A DNA stretch of 64,000 bases from Haliotis asinina (Eukaryota > Mollusca > Gastropoda > Lepetellida > Haliotidae): the NCBI RefSeq assembly GCF_037392515.1, contig NC_090280.1:19902618-19966617 (forward strand). The letters run 5' to 3'. Shown here piece by piece: positions 34,162-46,574 of this stretch (its first letter is position 1; the number at the start of each line of letters is the position of its first letter). Under the pieces are notes generated by a model. It ran no database searches. It was not told the origin of the DNA and was given only the letters and a program-made list of their open reading frames with translations. The position numbers and the translations under genes were made by a program.

Positions 34162-37100
34162 TTATAATTCAACCAGGAAATCAATATCCTTTAAAAATCC
34201 AATAATTAAATGAGCATTTACTGTGTTAAAGAGATCCGAAAGTGTTTTTACATTAAAATATTTATCCCTTATGATGGAGAATTCAACACAGTCAAGCAGG
34301 ATATGCTTGACCGTGGTTCTCTCATCACAAGGGATGCAAAACGGAGGATCTTCACCTTTCAACAGGTATGCATGTGTATACCTTGTATGACCAATACGAC
34401 ATCGTCGTAATATGGCCTCTTCAAATCTGGACGTAGGGTTTTATCTCATGTAATTTATTGATACCCACTTGGGTGTCCCACTTCTTCTGCATCAGATCAC
34501 GGATATAAGATCTAATGGTGGCTTTGTAATCACTGTAAGGAATAAGAAGTGGTGTCACAGATTTGTTGGGTGCTCCTTTAGCAGCAAGGTCAGCCAATGT
34601 GTTACCAGAGATTCCTACATGACTTGGTAACCAACAGAAGACGACGTCGTATTGGCCAGTAGCAAGATTATTATACAATTCAATAATTTCAATTAAAAGT
34701 GGATGTTTACAAGAAATATTTTTAATCGCTTGAAGGCAAGAAAGAGAGTCAGAATAGATTATATACTGTTTATGCTGAGGGTGTCTTTGAATATATTTAA
34801 GAGCAGTTAGTATTGCGTTAGCTTCAGCTGTAAAAATAGAACTGTTGTCTGGAAATCTAGAAGATATTGTTCTCGATCCAATGACAGTGGCACAAGCCAC
34901 TGCGCCACCGTCCTTGGACCCATCTGTAAAAAAGGATTTATAATTGCTATATTTATGTTTTAATTGATGATATTCTTGTGTGTATTGTAATTCATTTGTT
35001 GCTGATTTTTTATATGTGGTCAATGTTAGGTCCACTTGGGGCCTGACCAACTGCCAAGGAGGAGATGAAAGAAGACGGGAGGGAGCTATGTTTTCCAGCT
35101 CAATGCTTGCCGAAGAAAGAAAGGGTTTAATTCTGTGTCCTAGAGGCGGGACAAGCGAGGATTTCTTGGTGTATAAATCCTCATGAAGGGGATTGAAAAC
35201 GCAGTTATAGGCAGGGTTAGATTCATTAGAGTATAGCTTAGTAATGTACTGTAAAGCTAACTTTATACGGCGCAGCTCAAGAGATGGTTCATCAGCCTCA
35301 ACGTAGAGACTGTCAATAGGTGAAGTTCTGAAGGACCCAAGACAAAGTCTTAGGCCTTGGTGGTGGACAGAATCGAGACGTTTAAGGTTGCTTTTGCAGG
35401 CTCCGCCATATACGATGGAGCCATAATCAAGTTTTGAACGGACCAGTGATCGATATAGGTGTAAGAGGGTCGCTTTATCCCCTCCCCATTTTGAGTTGGA
35501 AACAACTTTCAGCAAGTCGAGAGCCTTAAGGCATTTAGTTTTAAGGAACTTAATATGAGGCAGAAATGTTAAGTGGGAATCAAAGATTAGGCCCAAGAAC
35601 TTGGCCTCCTTAACAACTCTGATGGGAGTGCCATCTAGAGATAGTTCAGGGTCCTTATGTGGCTTATATTTTCTGCAAAAATGTATACAATTAGTTTTGG
35701 ATTTAGAAAACTTAAAGCCGTTTTGAAGACACCATTTATTTATTTTGTTTAAACACAACTGCAGTTGCCGTTCAATAGTGTGCATAGTTTTCCCACGACA
35801 AGAAATATTAAAATCATCCACAAATAGCGATCCATCAATTGAATCATTTAAAACTTTTGATAAACTATTTATCTTTATACTAAAAAGAGTGACAGACAAA
35901 ATACTGCCTTGTGGAACACCCTGATCCTGATTGTAATGATCAGACAGGGTAGAACCCACTCGGACCTGGAATTGTCTGTCATTTAAAAACTTGGCAATAA
36001 ATTCAGGCAAACGACCTCGCAAGCCGAAGTCATGTAAATCTCGTAAAATGCCATATTTCCAGGTAGTGTCATATGCCTTCTCAAGGTCAAAAAAGATAGA
36101 GACAGCGTGTTGTTTTTTGATTAGAGCGTTTTTAACAAATGATTCTAAACGCACTAAGTGATCGACAGTACTTCTATTTTTACGGAAACCACATTGTATA
36201 TCTGTGATAAGGTTATTTGTTTCCAAGTACCAAACAAGTCGAATATTTATCATGCGTTCCATGGTTTTGCAAACACAGCTAGTTAGTGAAATAGGTCGAT
36301 AATTGGACGGATCAGTATGATCACGTCCAGGTTTAGGTATTGGTACTACTATGGCGTCACGCCATGAGTGAGGAAACTTACCCGAGGTCCAAATATCATC
36401 AAAAATATTGAGAAGAGTTTCTAGGCAGGATTCTGGTAAATGCTTTAGGAGTTGATAATGTATGTTATCAGCTCCTGTAGCAGTATCATGGGCTTGATCA
36501 AGAGCAGTATGGAGTTCATGAAGGGAAAAAGCTTCATTTTAATCCTCCCCACTATCTGAATGGAAGTTAATAGTTTTCTTTTCTTGTTGTTTTTTATACT
36601 GCTGGAATTTAGGTACATAATTAGAAGAGGAAGAATGTTTAGCGAGGGTTTCACCCAGTTTATTTGCAATATCTGATTTATCCGTTAGTAATTGATCTCC
36701 ATGTTTAAGATGATGGACAGTAGATTTAGTACCTTTACCTTTAATTTTCTGGACCATGTTCCATACCTTGGACATGGGTGTCCGAGAATTTATTTTGGAT
36801 ACATAATTTTGCCAAGATTGGCGTTTGTTGTGTTTAAAAGTACGCCGTGCTTTAGCATGTAAAATTTTAAATTTATTTAAGTTATGCACCATAGGATGGC
36901 GACGGAAATAATGTTCTGCCTTTTTCCTTGCCTTCCTAGCTTGTTTGCAGTCATCGTTGAACCATGGTTTTCGGATATGTGGAACAGCAGAGGACTTTGG
37001 AATACACTCATCAGCAATGTTATTTAGTTCATCAGAAAAGCACTTGATAGCATCAGGAACGTCAATAAAATGTTCAGGTTTAAGTTTGTCAGCACATTGT

Positions 37101-37808
37101 ATGGTATATAAAGGCCAGTTAGCCTTTTTAAAATTCCATCTGGATAATGGAGGAGTATCAGATGGGGTCACACGTTTAAGTATAGTAGGAAAATGGTCAC
37201 TTCCACAAAGGTCATCGTGGACTGACCACTCAAATTCATTAAGTAAGCTGGAGTCAGTTATTGACAGGTCAAGGGCTGAATATGTTCCTGTTCCAGGATG
37301 TAAATATGTATCTGCACCATCATTGTAGATACATAAATTATTATTTGAAATAAACTCAATAATTTTTCAATAATTTTACCATTAGTGTTTGTGGTCGCAC
37401 TCCCCCAGAGCGGGTTGTGGCCATTCAGATCGCCCATGAGTACACATGGTTTGGGAAGTTCATCATAGAGAGACTGAAGATCAGCCAGAATAAGAGTTGA
37501 TGATGGCAGAATGTACAATGAACACAGAGTAAGTGTAATGTTCAACGTAAGTCGTACTGCAACTGCCTGAAGGTTTGTTGTGAGTTTCACATGACTATGG
37601 ATAACGCCATTTCTGACAAGAATGGATGATCCTCCAGTGGCCCTATCAGCATGAGAATAATAATTATATGCGCTGAACTGACGAACGTTTAAAGAATCTG
37701 TCTGCTTCAGATGCGTTTCTTGTAAGCAGATTGCTGACGGTTGAAAGTCTTGGTCTAATAGATGTAGCTCATGCAAATTATTTTTAAGGCCTCTGCAGTT
37801 CCCTGTAA
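34162..37808 (-). pseudogene. LINE ORF2: endonuclease, RT, RNase H, CCHC
   Basis: Reads right to left. The AP endonuclease has GNCRG near 37800, QETHLK, GDLNGHNPLWG near 37420 and SDHFPT near 37185. The reverse transcriptase has FDLEKAYDTTWK, QGVPQGSILS and the catalytic FVDD (LFVDDFNIS) near 35820. RNase H has FFTDGSK, TAEANAIL, YSDSLSCL and GNTLADLAAK, about 34950-34570. The C-terminal knuckle CIPCDERTTVKHILLDC lies near 34340-34290. The frame is broken by one frameshift near 37360 in the endonuclease, one TAA at 36539-36541 and one frameshift near 34428 between RNase H and the C-terminal knuckle. The long open part (34421-36538) is over 700 codons. Nicks genomic DNA and copies the element RNA at the nick. 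Confidence 0.9.
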
Positions 37809-37822
37809 AATGTTCGAAGAAA

Positions 37823-39170
37823 CTATTTCTTTGGGGGGTTTATTGGGGATCTACCCCTTGACTTTCGAGAGGGTGACAGACTATGTGCCCTGTGCTGGAT
37901 GTTTTCGGACACGTCCATGGCTTCAAGGGATCCAAACCTATTGTATATCTGGATCTTATCTTCTGCACCTTTAGAGGCTCTGCTACTCTGATTTTTCTTA
38001 CAAGTATCATTGTTTGGTTTCACTTTGGTTTTTGAAACCTGTTTCCCATAATTTCCAAGAGAGAGTGTTGGGGTAGACTGTGATGATGATTTATCCTTTG
38101 ACACTGACCGAGATTGAACTTCAACTGTGACTGGTGTTTTTGATTGTGATTCGATCGTTTGTGTTGACTGGTGAGGTGAGTATACCTCAGGTGTATCAGT
38201 GTTAACCCATGTCAAATCAGTTTGGCACGATGTGGAAAAGGTGGACATAGGTGCAGTTGCTTTTTGACTCGTTCCAGCGGATACTCGAGTAACTGAGGCA
38301 TATGACTGATTTGGTTCTGGGGTTTGAAGAGCAAGCTTTTTGGCATCAGCAAAACTAATATTTCTGGTGAATTTAATTTTGTTTATTTCCATCTGTTGTT
38401 TCCATAATGGACAGTCTTTAGAAAAAGATGAATGAGTGCCAGAGCAGTTTGTACATTTTTTTAAAGTTACTATCACAATCTTCAGTCACGTGAGTTTTTT
38501 CACCGCAGTGAGCGCATGTTATGGAATTTGTGCAGCTATTGACACCATGTCCATACTTTTGACATTTAAAACACCTCAGAGGGTTTGGAATATAAATTTC
38601 AACGTTGATATTGCAATATCCTGCTTTAATTGATGTTGGAGCAGTTGGCGAAGAAAAATGGAATAAGTAGGTATTTGTTGGTCTATTTTCAGAGTTTTTC
38701 CGGGTCATAAATCGTTTCACAAAAGTTACTCCTTGGTCCTTCATTTCCGAGGCAATGTCCAGTTCATTCAAATCGGCAAACAGTTGGTCCCGGTCTCGCA
38801 CGATGCCTTTACTTGAGTTCAAAGTTCTATGCGGAGTAACTGATACCGGTATTCCAACGAATAACTCAGTGGACATCAAATTTGTTGCCTGCTGTTTTCT
38901 ACTACATTCTTTGAGCAGAGAACCTGTACGTAACCTTTTTATGTTAGAAACTTCACCAGCAATACCATGCACACCTTTTGATACCGCAAAGGGATTGAGT
39001 TTTAGAAGTGATTTGTCAAGTGTCTCGATCACGAGAAATCGTGGCCAATATTCATTTGAGTTTGAAGGTCGTCGATCATCATCATCACTGTCCAGTTGAC
39101 GCTTGTTTCGTTTTAGGGGGGGTTTGTATTCCATAGTAAGTGTATAAGTTTCATCATCCGAGCTCCCCAC
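37823..39170 (-). pseudogene. LINE ORF1: nucleic-acid-binding zinc-knuckle protein
   Basis: About 450 codons. The first half (39170-38418) starts MGSSDDETYTLTMEYKPPL, has an acidic and basic N-terminus, and carries two CX2CX4HX4C knuckles (CFKCQKYGHGVNSC and CAHCGEKTHVTEDC). The reading then shifts by one base inside a run of seven A residues (minus strand, about 38457-38463). The third knuckle (CTNCSGTHSSFSKDC) and a Ser/Thr-rich tail continue in the other frame to 37823. ORF1 ends in PINPPKK, just at the ORF2 boundary. The protein would bind the element RNA. A slip in a homopolymer could also be a sequencing error, so the break is not certain. Confidence 0.85.
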
Positions 39171-39340
39171 CCACCACGGAGTATCACAAGGACAATGCTA
39201 AAAACATGCGGGTCTCCAGCTTCCAGCACCAAGGATACCCGGATGATATACTCCAGTAGAAAAATTAAAAGATTAATGATTCCACCAGATTGGCCCATGA
39301 GCCACCGCCTTCTGGCATACAACTCTAGGCAAAAACAGAC

Positions 39341-39644
39341 ATTAACTTAGGTATTGAAATTCGGAGTCCAAAAGTTCGCCAAGACTTTAAAACATATCAA
39401 AGGATAATTTTCAAACTTTGGTGCAACAGTACAATATGTAGCACAGGGCTTGGCGTGACCAGCCGATTGATTGAATTGGGCCTATTCAACCACCCGTCTA
39501 GGTGAAGTTAGGGCCGAAGTGGTGTGTTGGGCAACAGGATCACCTAGTCCTTGTTAAATTAGCTAACAGAACCAGATGCCCACTATAACAGTAGATGCAA
39601 TGGAATGCCATTTCCTCTTTCAGACTAGATTTTGCGTAATATTC
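39341..39644. other. Spacer between LINE 5' end and SINE
   Basis: No gene. Part may belong to the LINE 5' UTR. Confidence 0.4.
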
Positions 39645-39978
39645 TGTCGACCCGTGAAAACCTGTGGTAGAGTAAGCTTTCAGCAACCTATGCCAGCCAT
39701 AAAAGGCGACTATGCTTGTCGTAAGAGGCGACAAGCGGGATCGGGTGATTAGACTCGCTGACTTGACTGACACATGTCATCGGTTCCCAGTTGCGCAGAT
39801 CGATGCTCAAGGTGTTGATCACTGGATTGTCTGGTCTAGATTCGATTATTTAGAGACCGCCACCATACAGTTGGAATATTTGCTGAGTGTCGTGTAAACC
39901 TAAATCCACCCATTCATTTACATTCTATCTTTGCGACAGACGATTGACTGTAACAAAAAACACACAGGCTAAATTACG
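39645..39978 (+). repeat. SINE-A plus 70-bp passenger sequence (arm 1)
   Basis: SINE-A from GACCCGTGAAAACCTGTGG (39653) to AACCTAAATCCACCCATTC (about 39916), followed by a non-SINE stretch containing CTATCTTTGCGACAGACG and ACACACAGGCTAAATTAC. The same SINE plus the same passenger occurs inverted at 46575-46852. The tail is degenerate (CCACCCATTC), as it is in the partner copy (CTCACTCATTC). Confidence 0.8.
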
Positions 39979-40032
39979 GCAGTGGTCCACCACATGTTAG
40001 CATCTTCTACCATTGTTATTGAGTCTTTTGAT

Positions 40033-41630
40033 ATTTTTTAAGTCCTGTCGCTTTTCCAAGCAGGTTAGTGTCGCGATCTGATCAGTATTTCTGACGGGAG
40101 CTCGTTTGGTAATAAACCGCCGGTCGGACTGCATTAATGTTTGAATCAGTAAACACCGAGTAGGCTTCTTCATAAAGCAGGGCATATGCATTTCATCCTA
40201 TACCTTTTCACGAGCCAGCCACCGCGCCTGGTCGAAATAGGTTCAACACAGTCCACTACTACTCAAAAAAAAAATGGCGACTGGATTGAAGTGATCCCTC
40301 GGCTGTTGGCTTGCTGCAGGTGACTGATATTTTCGGCACCCCTCACTATGAAACTAAACTGGTCCCAGTGACTTGTGGTGATACTTTTTAAAGCTTTTTT
40401 GTTTTCAGATTTCTTTTATTATCTTGTTTTCACACACACACAAATAATTAAAAGCACTATGCATTTGAAATACAATACCACTAAACACAATATGAATTAA
40501 TATGGGTGATAAGAAGAGAATAGCCTCAGCAAAGTGTATTTAGTGAGGTAATGTTTAACGTCAGATCGTCAACATCTCAGCAGTATGGTGAAGAAACAAT
40601 TTATACAATACAAAATGAAAAGATTTGCAAGATTAAAACCTGTCGACGATGGACAGGGTACATAGTACTAGCGAGCAAAGCTAAAACATTTGAGTTAACA
40701 CAAGGGCTATAGATCGCTAACAATTGAAGGTAGATTACCATACTAGAGCACTTACAGTATATATGATACCTGCATGGACCCTAGCTGGAATTACACCATC
40801 CCTTCAGCCGCTGGTGATTGTAGAAGAAATTGGTCAACAGTTAAAATAACACAATTACGACGTTTAGATTGTGGTAAATTTATACTTTACTTTGAACGTT
40901 TTGGGACTAACGTACCCTCTCAGGAGGACAGTAATTTTACAACACTCTAACCTATTTTGAAGATACAGCTACTAACACTCTAAGTTTCTGAACTAAACTA
41001 CCAATCTTTAAAATACAATGTATAGCTATTTACAAAACATATTTATCAGAATTCATCAAATAAACCTATTTCTTTCCAAAAAACATTAATTAAATGAAAA
41101 TTTACTGTGGTCAAAAGTCCATTCACTGTTCTTACATTGAAATATGTATTCTTTATGATGTAGAATTCAGCATACTCACGCAGGTTATGCTTGACTGTGA
41201 CTGTCTCATCACAAGGGATACAAAACGGAGGTGTTCATCTTTTACCAGGTATTTGTGAGTGCCCCACCTCTTCTGTGTCAGTGAGTGACTGAGTTAAGCC
41301 TTAACGTCACATCGGCAATATTTCAGCCATATTGTGACGAGAACATTTACATAGTAATTTATGGTAACACATCATAAAACCTTTTCATCTACCAAAATAA
41401 ATATCACAATATCAAGAAATACAACTAGCATATATCTCTAACATAAGACTTTAAATTAGGACAATACATATAAAAAAGGACTGAGTACCGCGAACAACTG
41501 AAAGTAGACCCCTAACCTAGGGACCATGTGGACTTACAGTATTCTGGCTAACTGAATGGACCCTAGCTGAACTTATACCATCCCTTCTGCCACTGACAAT
41601 TGTACTGCAATAATACTGTTTTCGGAATTT
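40033..41630. repeat. 1.6-kb tandem duplication, copy 1
   Basis: First of two direct copies, offset 1601 bp (AGTCCTGTCGCTTTTCCAAG at 40041 and 41642). It contains about 500 bp of unidentified sequence, a 5'-truncated minus-strand LINE copy (about 40543-41270) and a second LINE 3' UTR (about 41279-41620). Differences from copy 2 are a handful of substitutions, a shorter CA run (40432-40442), and two blocks of about 18 and 75 bp that copy 2 has lost. Confidence 0.95.
40543..41270 (-). repeat. 5'-truncated LINE copy
   Basis: It starts with a worn tail (AGTGAGGTAATGTTTAACGT) and runs through the 3' UTR (CCTGTCGACGATGGACAG, CATCCCTTCAGCCGCTGGTG, CGTACCCTCTCAGGAGGACA) into the last part of ORF2 (CATCACAAGGGATACAAAAC, antisense of the C-terminal knuckle). 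It is moderately diverged from the 33.6-kb element. A second 3' UTR lies immediately to its right at 41279-41620. Confidence 0.85.
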
Positions 41631-41633
41631 TAT

Positions 41634-43155
41634 ATTTTTTAAGTCCTGTCGCTTTTCCAAGCAGGTTAGTGTCGCGATCTGATCAGTATTTCTGACGGGA
41701 GCTCGTTTGGTAATAAACCGCCGGTCGGACTGCATTAATGTTTGAATCAGTAAACACCGAGTAGGCTTCTTCATAAAGCAGGGCATATGCATTTCATCCT
41801 ATACCTTTTCACGAGCCAGCCACCGCGCCTGGTCGAAATAGGTTCAACACAGTCCACTACTACTCAAAAAAAAAATGGCGACTGGATTGAAGTGATCCCT
41901 CGGCTGTTGGCTTGCTGCAGGTGACTGATGTTTTCGGCACCCCTCACTATGAAACTAAACTGGTCCCAGTGACTTGTGGTGATACTTTTTAAAGCTTTTT
42001 TGTTTTCAGATTTCTTTTATTATCTTGTTTTCACACACACACACACAAATAATTAAAAGCACTATGCATTTGAAATACAATACCACTAAACACAATATGA
42101 ATTAATATGGGTGATAAGAAGAGAATAGCCTCAGCAAAGTGTATTTAGTGAGGTAATGTTTAACGTCAGATCGTCAACATCTCAGCAGTATGGTGAAGAA
42201 ACAATTTATACAATACAAAATGAAAAGATTTGCAAGATTAAAACCTGTCGACGATGGACAGGGTACATAGTACTAGCGAGCAAAGCTAAAACATTTGAGT
42301 TAACACAAGGGTTATAGATCGCTAACAATTGAAGGTAGATTACCATACTAGAGCACTTACAGTATATATGATACCTGCATGGACCCTAGCTGGAATTACA
42401 CCATCCCTTCAGCCGCTGGTGATTGTAGAAGAAATTGGTCAACAGTTAAAATAACACAATTACGACGTTTAGATTGTGGTAAATTTATACTTTACTTTGA
42501 ACGTTTTGGGACTAACGTACCCTCTCAGGAGGACAGTAATTTTACAACACTCTAACCTATTTTGAAGATACAGCTACTAACACTCTACGTTTCTTTAAAA
42601 TACAATGTATAGCTATTTACAAAACATATTTATCAGAATTCATCAAATAAACCTATTTCTTTCCAAAAAAACATTAATTAAATGAAAATTTACTATGGTC
42701 AAAAGTCCAATCACTGTTCTTACATTGAAATATTTATTCTCTATGATGTAGAATTCAGCATACTCACGCAGGTTATGCTTGACTGTGACGACTGTCTCAT
42801 CACAAGGGATACAAAACGGAGGTGTTCATCTTTTACCAGGTATTTGTGAGTGCCCCACCTCTTCTGTATCAGTGAGTGACTGAGTTAAGCCTTAACGTCA
42901 CATCGGCAATATTTCAGCCATATTGTATATAAATATCACAATATCAAGAAATACAACTAGCATATATCTCTAACATAAGACTTTAAATTAGGACAATACA
43001 TATAAAAAAGGACTGAGTACCGCGAACAACTGAAAGTAGACCCCTACTCTAGGGACCATGTGGACTTACAGTATTCTGGCTGAATGGACCCTAGCTGAAC
43101 TTATACCATCCCTTCTGCCACTGACAATTGTACTGCAATAATACTGTTTTCGGAA
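41634..43155. repeat. 1.6-kb tandem duplication, copy 2
   Basis: Second direct copy, ending at CTGTTTTCGGAATT (the same sequence that ends copy 1 at about 41630). It carries the same two LINE fragments (42144-42870 and 42878-43140). By eye it is about 99% identical to copy 1 outside the indels, so the duplication is recent. The junction sequence TATTTTTTAAGTCC occurs at both left edges. Confidence 0.95.
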
Positions 43156-44944
43156 TTGTGGGCCTTCCAGGGAAACATTTCACAATAAACATTTACATCA
43201 AGTCTTAAAGTCGTTACCTTAGCAACTATACGGTGATACAGTTGTAGCAGTGACATTTTTTCATGTTTTCCATAAGTCAGATAAAATTAAAATTATTGAA
43301 GGTTGATGGCAGTGTTCTAAAGTTTGTGGTTTTAGGTATATGTCAATCATATTGACATTTGGTCAGGTTTGTCAATTATATCGGATGCATTTCATTCATC
43401 TGAAACGTTTCTATTGCATTTGTGGTTCAGAGAAATGCTGGATAAAGAATATTGTCTCTCTCTGGATTATTGTTTCCATAATTCCCGTGCACCAATCTGG
43501 TACAATACTTCAGTATAGCACAGTACTGGAACAAGGTCCTTGTATACAGTTAACACCAAACAGGTGAGTTTAATACTTTCACAGTAAGTTAGGTTCAAGT
43601 GTATTTGTTTATAACTTCATTAAAATTCTTGCATTTTAAGTGTTATTTGGTAATTTGTAAACTAGACAAAGTTGATGACCTATGTTAAAGCCCAAAGTTC
43701 ATGTCGTATTGCATTATCTTAAGGTTGCTCTTGTGTAAAACCAAGTAGCATTGTAAAGGCTAGTACTGTCCCAGTTTTAACAACCATGGTTCCCAGCTTT
43801 CTAGATGTATGTATGTGCAATGCTTTTATTGTCTGCTATGTGAGTGGCGAGCAGGAAATACTCATGAAAACATTTTCATGTTGCTGAATGGTTTGTATAA
43901 GCATCCACTGTGCTCAGTTTTTCCTGTACACATGCATGCAGTGAGTTTCTTTCTATTGTGAGAATGGAGATGGAGAATGTATTGTACTTGGCAGGTCACA
44001 TGTGAACACATTGTCTAGCACTATCATGATCATATATTAGGTTCTATTCCAGAAATGCGTAAGGTGTATTCATATGTCCATATATTAAAATTTATTTTTT
44101 TCATGTACACCTTTCGAGTATCCTTGGAGGGTTACCAAATAGTTATCTGATTGTGTGTCATTATACCTGTGAACATTATTGCCTGTCAGTGTATGTGTAG
44201 ACACTCTTTAATTTCCACAGGTTTTGGGGGCCAAGTGTGTTACTGGGCAACGACGTATCTCCCTTGGTAGTACAACCAATGTTGTGCATGGTTTCATGTG
44301 ATTATTATTTCCACCTGATCAGTTATAATGGTGCATAATTTACATGTATACTTGTTAGATTACAGAATTAATTCGATTTGTGATAAACTACTTGTGATGC
44401 CCACGCAAAACTTTATGTAATGTGCACATCTTACAAAGAATGTTATCTGTATGTCAGGGCTGAGAGATATATACGATTTACTAGGGAAATAAACCACACT
44501 TCACCCCCTATAGCGCGAGTCATGTGGTTCACTCTACTACTTGGCGTCTAACCAGCTGTGACAGTTACACAGCATAGATACACGTACACTAACAAAAGCA
44601 GTGTATAGTAATAATCCAACATTATTAACTTTCATATACACAATAATACTCTCACAGTATTAGAATTACTTTATGATGTTAAGGTTTATATATCAAACAA
44701 GAGTTTAACCCTATTTTCCCACTTTCTTCTAGGGACAAAACTGTATATGCTGCAAGTCTCATTGTTACACATGTTGATTATTGAATTATTGTTGTGGTTG
44801 TTTTGTCCTTGTAGGTATCGTTTTCTGTAGACGCTGCATAACGTGCAACTATGTATAGTGATCTTCATCTTCAATGAAATATATGTTATAAGCAGAGCAA
44901 TGAGTCTGTGGTGGTAATAGCAGGTATGGCACAGCTTATCTTCT
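43156..44944. other. Intergenic, nothing recognised
   Basis: AT-rich and GT-rich sequence without exon-like frames. A segment near 44480-44560 with CACTTCACCCCCTAT and GGTTCACTCTACTACTTGG may be a dispersed repeat, but I cannot name it. Confidence 0.4.
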
Positions 44945-46140
44945 TGCGAATCTAGAGACAGGCCTGAATCACAACAAGATCTTTTATCACCTCTGACGGC
45001 GTGATGTTAGCTGAGCCAATCTTCACACTACCAATGTTTAATTTCTCCAGGTTCCCATGTTTTCCAACAATGAGAACGTCTGTGTTTGTGTCATTAAGTT
45101 TTAGTTTTCTGTCCGCCATCAGTGTCTTGATTTCTGAAGTACATTTCTCAGTCTGTTGGAACGTTGACTGGACATGGTTTGGTTTGAGCTTTGTCAGGAG
45201 TTAGTGATCATCTGCATGGGAAAAATGTGGAGTGGTGAACTTGTCGCTGATCGTAGAGAGTTGGTTGATGTAAATCAGGAAGAGCACTGGGTCCAGAACG
45301 GATCCTTGTGGTACTCCGCACGTCAGAGTAATCTTTTGTGAGTTGCTGCCCGATTTTGAGACTGGCTGGTGTCTAGCAGGCAGTGCTTCTCCACCGATTC
45401 CAGAGTGATGTTCAAGCGTATGCAGAACCATTGTGTGGTCTACAGTGTCATATCCCGCACTCAGATCTAAGAGAGAATAGCCACATCACCTTTATCAACC
45501 AGGTATCTAAGGTCATTTATCACCCTTAGAAGCAGTCTCAGTAGAGTGGTGCGGCCGGCAAGCTGATTGGTCTAAAATGCTGTTACTTGATAGGTGATCC
45601 ATCAAGCTCTTGGTAACAGCTCTCACAATAAGTTTGGAGAGGGAAGTCAGATTTAAAACTTGGCGGTAGTTTTTTAAAGTCATTTTTGTCAAGTTTGGCA
45701 TTCTTAACTAGTGGCTTGATAAAAGCGTCTTTCAGTATAGTAGATCCAAGATGACATACTCTTGTTGATGATTTCGGTTAATGTCGGCAAAAGCAAATCA
45801 GGTGCTCAATTAGAGGAGAAGTTGGTATAGGATCGTTCAGACAAGCGGTCTTGTTGGACGACATGACGAGAGATCTTACTTCCTGTTTCATGAAGGCATG
45901 GAACTGGAGAAGATGGTTTCCTTTGAAATCAGAGTGTGGTAAAAGCATTTCCTCTTCAGTAAAGTTCTGAAGTAACTTCCTGATGTCATCGATCTTACTC
46001 TTGAAAAATAAGTTAAAGAGATCAGCCAACACAGATGGTTTCTTTCCTAGGGGAAGTACAACACTCTTGTTTTTGCCCATCAGTGAGTCCCGGAAGCTGT
46101 GTAAGGTCTTTGGTTTGCAGGCCGAGTTCAAACTCTGTTG
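44945..46140 (-). pseudogene. LINE reverse transcriptase fossil (CR1/L2-like)
   Basis: Minus-strand pieces in RT order: an upstream linker (KPSVLADLFNLFFKSKIDDI), NYRQVLNLTSLSKLI with SILDQSA...HHSTETA (fingers), LEHHSGIGG, LTCGVPQGSVLDPVLFLIYI (motif B) and a motif C reduced to HADDH. A post-RT region (DRKLKLNDTNTDVLIVGKHG) reads on to about 45000. At least four stops, frame changes or gaps. The SVLGP-type motif B and the KLNxxKTE-type context resemble CR1/L2-group elements. It is unrelated to the I-type LINE at 33.6 kb. Confidence 0.75.
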
Positions 46141-46257
46141 TTTGCAATAAAGGCGTTTGGATTCCCGAATAACTTTACAGACCTTATTCCCTGCAGCTCA
46201 TAAATTTGACGGTCTACTTCTAAACGGGATTTCCGCCATTATCGCTCAGCACGTCTA
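46141..46257. other. Short spacer
   Basis: No feature recognised between two LINE fossils. Confidence 0.4.
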
Positions 46258-46524
46258 ATCTAGAAGAGATTGCTCTAGACACAATGCTAGTGGCACAAGC
46301 TATCGCAATACCATCCTTGGATACATCTGTAAATAATGATTTGTTTGTATTATATACTTCTTAACTAATTACATTCGTGTATATATTGTAATTCACAGGT
46401 AAGGTGAGCTTGTGGCCTCACTAACAACGCAAACGGGAAGGACCTATGTTTTCAAGCTCAGTGCCGGAAATACCATCAGAAATGAAAGGTTTTGAAGATC
46501 CGCCTTTTCGTCATACAGATCCCC
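46258..46524 (-). repeat. Fragment of I-type LINE ORF2 (old)
   Basis: Diverged match to 34858-35195 of the intact element, in the same orientation: CTAGAAGAGATTGCTCTAG, GTGGCACAAGCTATCGC, CCATCCTTGGATACATCTG, CTATGTTTTCAAGCTCAGTG. It covers the linker between RT and RNase H, with several deletions. Confidence 0.7.
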
Positions 46525-46526
46525 AG

Positions 46527-46571
46527 AGAGTGAGTTTAGTTTTACGCCGCACTCAGCAATATTCAAGCTAT
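46527..46571 (-). repeat. SINE-A 3' end scrap
   Basis: GAGTGAGTTTAGTTTTACGC to CAAGCTATATGGCGG: only the last ~45 bp of SINE-A. It directly abuts the passenger end of the next repeat. Confidence 0.8.
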
Positions 46572-46574
46572 ATG

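Larger units (their letters stand above)
33606..39340 (-). mobile_element. Near-intact I-superfamily LINE
   Basis: A whole-looking non-LTR retrotransposon of about 5.7 kb. It has a 5' UTR (about 39171-39340, end uncertain), ORF1 with three zinc knuckles, ORF2 with AP endonuclease, reverse transcriptase, RNase H and a C-terminal CCHC motif, and a roughly 550-bp 3' UTR. It ends in a TCAC repeat (read as GTGAGTGAG at 33606-33628). An RNase H after the RT together with gag-like CCHC knuckles in ORF1 fits the I superfamily (I/Nimb-like); the exact clade needs a tree. I see only three or four inactivating changes in all, so it is young. No target-site duplication was found, which leaves the 5' limit open. 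Fragments of the same family occur at 8868, 10190, 30421, 40543, 42144, 46258 and 53035. Confidence 0.9.

Noticed and set aside
34980-39099. Plus-strand frames of 65-127 codons within 34980-39099
   Set aside because: They are antisense shadows of the minus-strand LINE ORFs.
40003-41792. Identical 64- and 91-codon minus-strand frames sharing MHMPCFMKKPTRCLLIQTLM
   Set aside because: The shared peptide only reflects the recent DNA duplication. No family or splice support.
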